A stretch of 64,000 bases of DNA from Lamellibrachia satsuma (taxonomy: Eukaryota; Annelida; Polychaeta; Sabellida; Siboglinidae). The stretch is taken from NCBI GenBank assembly GCA_033239005.1, contig BSQZ01000026.1:6148501-6212500 (forward strand), in the 5' to 3' direction. The notes under the pieces are model-generated. The model ran no database searches and had not been told where the DNA came from. It saw only the letters and a list, made by a program, of their open reading frames with translations. Position numbers and translations under genes: made by a program. Positions 47,001 through 54,600 of the stretch are shown piece after piece (positions within the stretch are counted from its first letter, which is position 1; each line of letters opens with the position of its first letter).

Positions 47001-48368
47001 GCTAAAATCAATCAATATTTTATTAATATATCTTTATTAATCAAATCTGTTATCCATTCTTCTGTTATTCTGACAGCTGGATACAACATAATATTTTGAA
47101 CTGTTTTGCAAAAAAAAATTTCCTAAATTTTAAGTCGTGATGACATCCCTATCCTTATCAGTAATTAGAAGTAGGTGGAGCTGGATAGGTATATAGCTTA
47201 CCAAGCTCCACACAACACATGCATGGACCAACCACAAACATGGAACCCTCAGGTCCAAAGGAAAAGGCATATCAAAGATGTGGAAGCAGAGTTGACAAAG
47301 CATGATGTAGATGGAAACAACTGGAAATGCAGGCTCGAAATCCTAGATACCCTAGAATGAATATAGATGAGAGCAACTAAACTGATTCCAGAACCGAGAC
47401 TTTTTGTCAATACACCATAGATTTTATATAAGAAATTATCCTCATTCTCACACAGGACAATAAATGAATGTAACAAATTATCTACAGATTGTGTAAACGG
47501 TAGCAGCAACAATGTCTAAAAACAAAATTTACAAATATTTCAGAAGGGCAGGTTACGTATTGATGAAAAATTGTTGGACTCTCAATAAACCAACAGCTTC
47601 CTTGTCCACTTGCCATCTGGGACTGGGCCTGAGGTTTTTGCAATCTTGTTAAAACTGTGTCCGATGGAAAGGAGCCATTAATGGCCTATGTATGCTCTGC
47701 CAGTGAGTGAAAAGTCGGTAATCATGAATTGACATTCTTACCTCATATGTTCTGTGCCGATACATTCATTCAATCATTCCACGTACAAAAAAGCATATAT
47801 TCTTTAAAAAAAACATTGTTTTTGCACACTTTTTCAGGACAAATTACCACCGCAACGCAACAGCGCCTTCTTCAGTGAGCACCAGCGGCTTATATTTTCG
47901 CTTACCGCGAATGCAATCTGCAGCGCTATCTGGACCACAAAAACACAATATTCTAAATGAATGTAATGATTTTTTGTATGTGGAATGACCGAATGCATTT
48001 ACACAGAACAAAATTGAGGTAAGAATGTCGTTCAGTGGCATAACAGATTTAGGCCAATCTAGTTCATGATTATTGAAAAGTATCCTTATGTGGAATCGTA
48101 TTTTTCAAGAAATTTTGTTTTTTGTGAAACGGCCCCTCGATCGTCCGTCAGTGCCGAGACCCGAGCGTCACGGTGGCAGCACTGCAGCGTCAAACGTGGT
48201 GAAGAAACAGGGAGGCTTGCAAAAGATAAGATATTGTGGGTATACAAGTTTAACATTGATGCGGTGCATAGCAGCGATGCTGAATTGGTGTCTCCGCTGA
48301 CACCCTCCCCTTGCATGCCGTTATTATTAATAAGACACAGTTTACACACTCTGTTTAGTGACTTCCAT
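32008..48368 (-). CDS. PARN: Poly(A)-specific ribonuclease PARN, 21 coding exons, 586 aa
   Basis: Deadenylase that removes poly(A) 3'-to-5' and binds the cap; acts in nucleus and cytoplasm. Coding exons (minus strand): 48368-48350, 45920-45843, 45158-45088, 44853-44786, 44314-44233, 43268-43208, 42497-42323, 41487-41386, 41139-41013, 40877-40821, 40412-40335, 39847-39804, 39428-39386, 38599-38524, 38211-38101, 37366-37297, 36701-36646, 36084-35998, 35492-35418, 34023-33861, 32125-32008. Every junction is GT-AG and phases agree, giving 1761 nt. The nuclease core has AIDGEF (D28, E30), GHNMLLD (D292) and [10 protein letters not shown] (H377, D382). An R3H-like insert spans about 170-250 and an RRM about 435-520 with NIQIVW (W475). 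A basic, bipartite-NLS-like stretch (524-542) precedes an acidic tail (557-586). The start follows from MEVTKQNF matching the human N terminus. The tail differs from the longer vertebrate one (human 639 aa). Head-to-head with BFAR. Family assignment is near certain; the last-exon choice is slightly less so. Confidence 0.97.
33545..33780 (+). mobile_element. LINE fragment, RT C-terminal region
   Basis: The plus strand reads [16 protein letters not shown], then [20 protein letters not shown], typical of the RVTNEEVLRR...FLGHVLR segment near the end of non-LTR reverse transcriptases. May belong to the same family as the 37.0-kb fragment. In the last PARN intron. Confidence 0.65.
34011..34083. 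repeat. 22-bp minisatellite spanning the PARN exon 20 acceptor
   Basis: Three full copies and a partial one of AAGGCACGAAGCACTACAGGAC. On the minus strand each contains CCTGTAG|TGC, the actual exon 20 acceptor being in the copy nearest the exon (exon starts at 34023). Unit length 22 is not a multiple of three. Confidence 0.9.
34395..34580. mobile_element. Partial copy of the AAAGTCCCTC MITE family
   Basis: AAGATTAAAATCCTTCCTCAATTCG is the eroded left end (first 20 bases AAGATTAAAATCCTTCCTCA). ACAACATGCTAGCTCATTTG and ATCATCAGACAAACTATTA follow, as in the 60-kb copy. The right half is missing. In the PARN intron between exons 19 and 20. Confidence 0.5.
35140..35405 (-). mobile_element. tRNA-derived SINE, family 1
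   Basis: The minus strand starts GTAGTGGTTAAAACATAGAA (decayed A box), has CTTCGAATCCTT (decayed B box) and ends with the TGCCAGGGGTGAAGTGTAAA tail. Inserted in the intron beside PARN exon 19. Confidence 0.75.
36950..37170 (+). mobile_element. LINE fragment, RT C-terminal end
   Basis: The plus strand reads [17 protein letters not shown], resembling the conserved SWLDNIRQWTG... end of non-LTR reverse transcriptases, followed by a decayed stretch. Lies in the PARN intron between exons 16 and 17. Broken by stops. Confidence 0.55.
37575..37618. repeat. 14-bp repeat TTCACCCCTGGTAG, three copies
   Basis: Three exact tandem units in the PARN intron between exons 15 and 16. A looser fourth copy follows. 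Confidence 0.9.
37760..37920 (+). mobile_element. Truncated SINE-like fragment
   Basis: GGCGGCTAGATCACCGGATT is followed by GGGCAATTTCGTTCACCCC, resembling the head-to-body junction of SINE family 1. The rest is missing. Confidence 0.4.
38603..38766. repeat. 23-bp minisatellite abutting PARN exon 14
   Basis: About seven units of ACAATTATGTCACACAAGTT plus ATA. The array begins three or four bases upstream of the exon 14 acceptor (exon starts at 38599), so the intron 3' end is made of repeat sequence. Confidence 0.9.
39550..39700 (+). mobile_element. Decayed LINE fragment
   Basis: Contains AGAGCAATTAATCTGATCCC, the decayed counterpart of the RT stretch read as QRRATKLI elsewhere. Located in the PARN intron between exons 12 and 13. 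Strongly decayed. Confidence 0.5.
40742..40800. repeat. Perfect inverted repeat, 28-bp arms, 3-nt loop, in a PARN intron
   Basis: The left arm (40742-40769, begins TGTGGTCATGTTTCC) and right arm (40773-40800, ends GGAAACATGACCACA) are exact reverse complements around AAA. In the transcript it begins about 20 nt after the PARN exon 10 donor (40820-40819). Confidence 0.9.
42560..42870 (-). mobile_element. tRNA-derived SINE, family 2
   Basis: The minus-strand head is the best-preserved tRNA-like sequence in the window: GTGGTAGCTCAGTGGTTACG, anticodon-arm region CCGGACTGTCAATCAAGAGG, and B box GGTTCAAGTCC. The body ends with CCCTTCTACCTGGTGTCTAT and CCATGGGAAGTAAAA, also found near 49.57 kb. In the PARN intron between exons 6 and 7. 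Confidence 0.75.
42866..42990 (+). mobile_element. LINE 3' fragment (first family)
   Basis: Short stretch with ACAAGTTACCTACTGATTGT and CAGTGTCAACATCTCTAAAA, corresponding to the [18 protein letters not shown] end of the RT. It abuts a SINE head at 42.81-42.87 kb. In the PARN intron between exons 6 and 7. Confidence 0.65.
45400..45740 (+). mobile_element. Decayed SINE, family 1
   Basis: Degraded tRNA-like head (GCCATAGTTGTTAGAATGTT) and recognisable body (CTGTATAAAGCAATACCTGG, ATGACTGAATGGTTCCCAGG), ending GCTTTACCTTTACTTG. Lies in the PARN intron between exons 2 and 3. A direct GAATGTATATGGGGT duplication lies at its 5' end. Confidence 0.65.
46230..46510 (+). mobile_element. LINE 3'-tail fragment (PARN intron 1)
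   Basis: Holds the decayed ATGGAACAAATTATCAACCG and the CGTTGGACTCTCATTAAGCC tail motif of the LINE family also seen at 53.5 and 47.5 kb. Part of it is included in the 407-bp tandem duplication. Confidence 0.7.
46320..47133. repeat. 407-bp tandem duplication, two apparently identical copies
   Basis: 46320-46726 and 46727-47133 match base for base by eye, from GATTGTGTTAATGCTAGC to TTCCTAAATTTTAA. The unit includes the LINE 3' tail. It lies in PARN intron 1. The high identity implies a very recent duplication or gene conversion, or an assembly error. Confidence 0.9.
47170..47360 (+). mobile_element. Fragment of a second LINE family (RT C-terminus)
   Basis: The plus-strand reading has [21 protein letters not shown], which resembles the WxPxGKRxRGRP...DVEAEL region at the C terminus of many non-LTR reverse transcriptases. 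Truncated and mutated. It lies in PARN intron 1, directly upstream of a fragment of the first LINE family. Confidence 0.6.
47370..47680 (+). mobile_element. LINE 3'-tail fragment (first family)
   Basis: Shares GACAATAAATGAATG, AGATTGTGTAAACGG and GTTGGACTCTCAATAAACC, followed by CTTCCTTGTCCACTTGCC, with the 53.5-kb copy. Internal parts are deleted. Confidence 0.75.
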
Positions 48369-48690
48369 CCTGTCGTGGTCCCGCGGTGCGCCGCGTAGCA
48401 CAAATGCAAACCGGTAGTTCGCACAAAACTGTAATGATGATCACGGAAAATATCAAGTAAACAGAATAAAAATGTAATGCATGCGTGATATATAAATAGA
48501 TGTATAATGCCTACCTATAAGTATACAATTTATTTGTTGTTAACGATGTATGATGTGGTAAAGCTCCGGTGGCGCCACCGTCCGAATAAACAATTAAGGC
48601 CAACGAGAGTTGTCAGAAAAACGAAGTCGACCGCGCAAACGGAGCTTGATAAGAAGACGGTTGTTGCTGCAAGAAGCAGATAATAGGTAT
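48369..48690. promoter_or_regulatory. Probable bidirectional PARN/BFAR promoter
   Basis: This interval lies between the PARN start codon (48368, minus) and a candidate BFAR 5' exon donor (AATAG|GTATGT at 48686/48687, plus). The PARN-side flank (48.12-48.42 kb) is richer in G+C and CpG than the AT-rich surroundings, which suits a housekeeping promoter. It holds the 14-bp palindrome CGGTGGCGCCACCG at 48567-48580. No TATA box is evident. Head-to-head spacing implies shared control; transcription start sites are inferred, not seen. Confidence 0.6.
48600..48686 (+). other. BFAR: Candidate untranslated first exon of BFAR
   Basis: A purine-rich stretch ends in a good donor (AATAG|GTATGTT). The BFAR start exon has a clear acceptor (CCAACCAG at 51589-51596) with an in-frame stop before its ATG, so at least one upstream noncoding exon is expected. 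This is the only good donor I noticed beside the PARN promoter. The 5' end is a guess. Confidence 0.4.
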
Positions 48691-49529
48691 GTTGCATCCG
48701 TTTATAATATGAGGTCTATGCATTTGCATGTATGTCGGCTGCAGTAAAAGTTCGGTCCGTAAAATGCGTTATAACCGGTGTCTACGACAAGGACACTGAC
48801 AGTCGTTGAATGTGAATCTGATACCGTGACACTAACAGCCTCACTGACACTGACACAGTGATAGAGTGACAGTGTCCCTGTGATCAGGGTCACACATGTT
48901 GTAGGGAATAGGTTCACTCTGTTGAGCTGATGCCTGCATCAGTTTCGACTTCAGTCGAGTGAGATCACACACAGGGAAATGGAAAAAGAGAGACCCCACG
49001 CAGGGAAATAAACTACTGTTTCGCATTCGTCCATTGGCATTGGCGTCAAAATCCTTACACGAGGACTGTGCCAGAATTATCGAGGTAGAATAAGCCATTC
49101 TTTGCTTAACTTAACTGTCTGTCACTGTTAGTGTTAAGCAACGTCATTGCATTTCTATTGTGCATGCGTGAAACTAAACTTGGGCAAAATGTCAAACGGT
49201 AGTGTGATTCTTGTTTTCACTGCAACCTTGAGACTTGAGTCTTGACACTTGCATTGTGAATTGGCCTTGGCCTCAAGCAATATTATATAATAATAATAAT
49301 ATTACGTGTGTCAAGGTGTCTCACTAATAAGATACAAAGCACTATTTCATATCATATAAACTTGTGAATTGTGACCTACTAACAGAACATTTTGAATTCC
49401 TAAGCATAGTTAATAAATATTAACTAACGGTTTGAGTTTGTGCAACATAACATACACTTTCATTTCATTGGCAGGATCCATTTGTCAGGATATTTATGCC
49501 AATTGTAGTTTAGAGAATGAGATCACCAG

Positions 49530-49740
49530 CTCTGTGAGTCCACAACAGGTTTTTTCCATTTCCCTGTGTGGGGTCTTTTACTTCCCCTGGCATAGAAACC
49601 AGATAGAAGGGACCAATGGCTTTTACTCTCTCTTCCAAAAGACAAGCAAAGTGGGGTGAGTGAAGTTGCCCAGGCTTCGAAACGGCGGAGGTGGTCCCTT
49701 CAACTGTGGTTCAAAACCGCTTACAATCCATAGTTCATTC
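49530..49740 (-). mobile_element. SINE, family 2, decayed
   Basis: On the minus strand GGTCCCTTCTATCTGGTTTC and ATGCCAGGGGAAGTAAAA match the 42.6-kb copy. The head is degraded and mixed with family 1-like GTTTCGAAGCCTGGGCAACT. Confidence 0.55.
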
Positions 49741-49869
49741 AACTCCTGATTTGTAGTGTAACATAAATTACATGCAGGAAATTGTCATGGAAGAAATGTA
49801 AACATATCTAACTCTGCATGAAATGTCGCATGAGGATGATGTAGTAAAGAGTCCCTAGGAAGTGAGATT

Positions 49870-51260
49870 ACGTGTGATGAATGAATTTTTTCTGAGCAAT
49901 TTCGCATCGGATTCATTAAAACAGTTAATGTTTTCTGTCCCAAACAACAAGTTCCAGATGGCAAGTGGACAGGAAGCCATTGGCTTACCAAGTGTCCAAC
50001 AATGTTCTCATCTATGTGTAGCCCGCCCTTATCAAATATCTGTCAGTTCTATTTTTAAACATATTCACACTACTAGCATTAACACAATCATTTGGCAGTT
50101 TGTTCCATTCATTTATGTGTGAAAAAGTACTTTCTCATGTCCAACCTACACTGCTCCTTAACTAATGCTGCTTTGTGTCCTCTGGTTCTACTGCCTTCTT
50201 TAAGTTTTAAGAACATATTCCTATCAACATCCTCATAACCGTTCACTATTTTAAACACTTCTATTTGGTCTCCTCTTAGTCTCCTGGTATCTAGTGTTGT
50301 CAAACCACATTTTAATAAGCAACTTTCATAACTAAGGTCTCTCAATTCTAGAATAATTTTAGTTGCTCTTCGTTGTGTTCTTTCTATCTTGTCTATGTCC
50401 TTTTTACGATACGGCCTCCATGCTTGAATACAATATTCCAAATATGGTCTAACTATTGCTTTGTACAGGGGTACAATTAGCTGTTTCTCCTTATACATGA
50501 TACTGATAGTTCTCCTAATTAACCCAAGAATTTGAGTTCCTTTTGAAGCAGCAATCCCACATTGATCTGAAACTTTTATGTCAGCACTAAATGTTACTCC
50601 TAAGTCCTTTTCTTGTGTGGTTCTACCTAGTATAGCATCCCCCATTTTATAATCTTCATCCATGTTTCCATGTCCTATGTGTATGCATTCACACTTCCCA
50701 AATTTTAATAACATTTGCCATATTTATGACCATTTAACTAATTTATCTAGATTATCCTGTAAACTTTGTTTATCTGTATCATTTGTAACCATTCCGAATA
50801 CTTTTGTGTCATCTGCAAATTTGAGTACTTTACTAGATATGTCATCTTCTAAATCGTTTATGTATGTTAAAAACAGTATAGTTCCTAATACTGATCCCTG
50901 TGGTACCCCACTCAAAACCAATTTCCAGTTTGAAATCTCACCATCTACTATTACTCTGTCTTCTGTGTGTAAGCCACTTTTCTATCCAGTTGATTACATC
51001 ATTACCTATACCATGGGCTTTTAGTTTAAGTAACAATCTTTGGTGTGGGACTTTATCGAAAGCTTTCTGAAAATCTAAGTAGACAACATCCACTGCTGAC
51101 CCGTCATTTACCCACTTTGTAATTTCTTCAAAAAAACATAAGAGATTGGTTAGACATGACCTTGCTTTTAGCAACCCATGTTGAGATGTATTTATTAAAT
51201 TATGTTTTACAAGGAATTCAACCATGTGGTCTCTAATTAATGTTTCGAGTAATTTACATA
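49870..51260 (-). mobile_element. Decayed CR1/jockey-like LINE, reverse-transcriptase part
   Basis: Minus-strand fragments of one reverse transcriptase: AFDKVPHQRLLLKLKAHG (frame ending 50938), then SGVPQGSVLGTILF and KFADDTKVFG (50724-50921), then the thumb and C-terminal part (50109-50714) with LGVTF, RPYLEYCIQAW and IERTQRRATK. The parts lie in different frames and are separated by stops, so the copy is dead. The 3' end continues to about 49.87 kb with a tail shared by shorter copies elsewhere in the window. No endonuclease domain is present, so the copy is 5'-truncated, as is usual for LINEs. It sits between the putative BFAR first exon and its start exon. Confidence 0.9.
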
Positions 51261-51401
51261 CAACTGATGTTACTCACTGGTCTGTATCATTTGTAACCTA
51301 AGTAACTGGTCTGTATCATTTGTAACATAAGCACGCTTCTGTAGAAAATGTTGAATTCTACATTGTGAATGGTCGTATTGTGATAATGTGTCGCACTATT
51401 A

Positions 51402-51596
51402 AACATGCATCTGTACTCTGTAGTAAGGAAATATTAAATTCCACATTGTGGTATTAATCTCTGGTTTCACTTTCATTTGGTTGGTCATATTATGACTCAA
51501 ATGAGTATGAGTTTCAGTAGTAAGCATGCATCTGTAGTAAAAAAATATTCCACATTGTGGTTTTAATCTCTGGTTTCACTTTCATTTTGCCAACCA
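51402..51596. repeat. 121-bp imperfect tandem duplication upstream of the BFAR start exon
   Basis: CATGCATCTGTA...CCACATTGTGG...TTAATCTCTGGTTTCACTTTC occurs at 51404 and, offset by 121 bp, at 51525. The second copy supplies the polypyrimidine tract and acceptor of the BFAR start exon. Confidence 0.8.
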
Positions 51597-51624
51597 GTGC
51601 CATGCCTGATAGCTGCTGACCCCG

Positions 51625-54600
51625 ATGATGAGGGAGGCTATGGCAACAACAAGTTCATCCATTCATTCACGCTCACCCATCCGACCAGCCATGGGGGAAG
51701 AGCTGTCAGAGTCACTGTTTACATGTAGCTGTTGTTATGACCTCCTGGTCGAACCAACCACCCTCATGTGTGGCCACAGCTTCTGTCGTATCTGCCTTGC
51801 CCGCTGGTACCTCGAGTCAGGCAAGCGGGAGTGCCCGGAGTGTCGACAGGTGTACACAGGCGTGCCCAAAGTGAACATTGTGCTCAGGTACTGTATCGCT
51901 GCATGCATGATAATAATAAAATTTCCTATATCTACAGGAACCGGAGCTCAGAGCGCAACATAAAAAGAGATGTGCATTAGTCATCATCATAGCAAGGGAC
52001 CATCGGAAATGCAATTTTTTAGAAAAAGCAGAAAGTAGCTTTAATTTTTGAGAAAAAGCAGCGAGTAGCTCTAATTTCAGATGGTTTTAAATAATGTTTT
52101 AAGTTACATGGGAATTTGTTCACACTGTTGCACAGAAGGCGCACTTAGTTTTAGGAGCATAAAGTTGTAAGATAAAATAATCTGGGTTGCCTTATGGTAT
52201 TTGGGAGAGTAGTCAAATGGGGTGTTTGTTGTGTAGATCGAGCATGATATGTAAGAGTTTCAGTTTGATTTCATACGTAACTGTTGGGTCACTGGAAATA
52301 TTCTGGTGCAGTTTATTGGCATTTTTCTTTATAAACCACAATAAAACATTGAAATTCCACCCAAGTGTTAACTTTACTCTCAAATGCATTCTAGCAGTAA
52401 ATTTAAAAACAAACCGCTGATTCCTGTAATTTAGTTTCAAAATAACACCTGAAGTGTTCCTCTGGCTGAGATGAAAAATATGTGTTTATGTAGTGATCTC
52501 TGATAAGCAGCCAATAAACAGTAACACTCTGAGATAGGCAGCCAATAAATGGTGACACTCTGAGATACTCTGAGATAGGCAGCCAATAAACAGTGACACT
52601 CTGCTAACTCTCTTTGTAAGCTCTGTAAGTAATATACCTGAATATGCTGTCCTTAACAACCTGGAAACTATCCGTCCAAAGTCCATATTTGATAGACTCG
52701 TGTGGAAAACAGAAATGTGATTGTGTGGGAATGCTATCTGATGAAAGGTGACCTTACATCAATAAGCAACATGTTTATCTTCTCAGGTCCACAAATTAGC
52801 TTCCTAGTAAATAACATGGTCCGGCTGTGCACGTCAGACCACAGTGCAAAATTGCATTGGTGGCCATGTTAATGTTTTGTTTGATTATAAGGAAACTTGA
52901 TCATAAAAAATTGTCATAGCAACTGCCATCATCTCATTAATAATTAACCAAGTTTTGTCAAAATCACATACTCCAGCTCTTTTTAAAAGCCCCCACATGC
53001 GATGCCCGCCAATATTTACAAAATATTCATGTATTCTTGCACCCACATACCCCATAGCAGAAAAATTCCCATAAATCCTCCACCTGTTAAACTAAATAAT
53101 GCACTATTTCATAGTCAATAGCTTCTACAAGCAAACCTGTCAATATTCCTGCTCAGTTGTACTTTTGTCAAATCATATGAATTGCTTAATTTCACATATC
53201 ACTATGTAATATGCCCTACATTCATGTGAAACAATAAACAGGAAGTTAAACTGTGGTCTGACCCTAAATAGGGAAGCTTTGTTTGAGGGTGTCAAACTTG
53301 TGACTGTTTTCATGCTTCTAGTTGATAAGATACAAGGTGAACGGCTTGATTTTTATATGCCATCATAAAGGGATATTACATGACCAGATACCTGTTGTGG
53401 CCAGATTTGAAAATGCTGATCTATGCAAGGCTTCCAATGGCTGTGACACAACCAACATAGAACTATTGTGGTTCAACATCATATGAGACAAGGAAGTTAA
53501 GAGGAGATAAGATTGAAGTTCTTAAGATATTGAATGGGTATGAAAATATTGATAGAAATAGTTTTTTCTCACTCAAGAAAGATACTAAAACTGAAGGACA
53601 TCAGGTAACATTAGTGAAGGATCGGTGTAGATTGGATATCAGGAAGTACTCGTTCTCACAAAGGACAATAAATGAATGGAACAAATTATCTACAGATTGT
53701 GTAACTGCTAGCAGTGTGAATATATTTAAAAACAAGGTTGACACATATCTCAGGAGGGCGGGTTACATGTAGATGAACATTGTTGGACTCTCGATAAGCC
53801 AATGGCTTCCTTGTCCACTTGCCATCTGAACCTTTGGCTTGGATGGCAAATCTTGTTAAATCTGTTCTATCCAAATTTGTTACACAATGTTACCAATGCA
53901 CTGGGCCACATAACAAATATCACCAATGACTGTTGTAGTGCAAAATATCTACCGGCTCCCTCACATACTGTTGTCATGCCCCCTAATTTTGATTAAATTT
54001 CCATTTTCACATCCGATCTATACCATGCTGTTCATGATTGTTATTGCTGTCTGCCTTTTCTAAGCAAGCTGTTCACTTTTCCTATCAACCTGTGCCTATG
54101 GGAATAGTTATATCTTCTGTAAAAGACATCTTGGAAAGGCAACAATTATTGTTTATACTAAAAAGTGCTTATTGTAGCTTTTTATCTTACCACAAGCTCT
54201 TTCACATTAATCATCAAATTGTGCAAAATATCAGCTCATGCACATCAATCGTTATAGTACAAAACTAAAATGTACTTTTATTTGACATTTTTTATATAAA
54301 GTGGATCAGTTATAGGACACCTCCTAAAGGAGACGGTTAAACTTTTAAATAATAGCAATGTTTAACCAGTAATGATCTTGTTGACAAGATGGAATTAATA
54401 AAATATCTATAATAATATATTATTATCTAGCCTGACACCGACAATTTTCTAACTCAAACACATATAACATGGGGCAGGTTAGCAACCATTTTTATTTATT
54501 TATTAAAAAAAATATGAGTCCATTATATTATTGGAATTGCAAATTAAAAAACTAAGAATTTTTATAACAAACTAATAATTTCATCCAAATTACCTGTAAT

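Noticed and set aside
48066..48424. ORFs of 75-112 residues on both strands near 48.2 kb
   Set aside because: They overlie the first PARN coding exon and its upstream region in unrelated frames.
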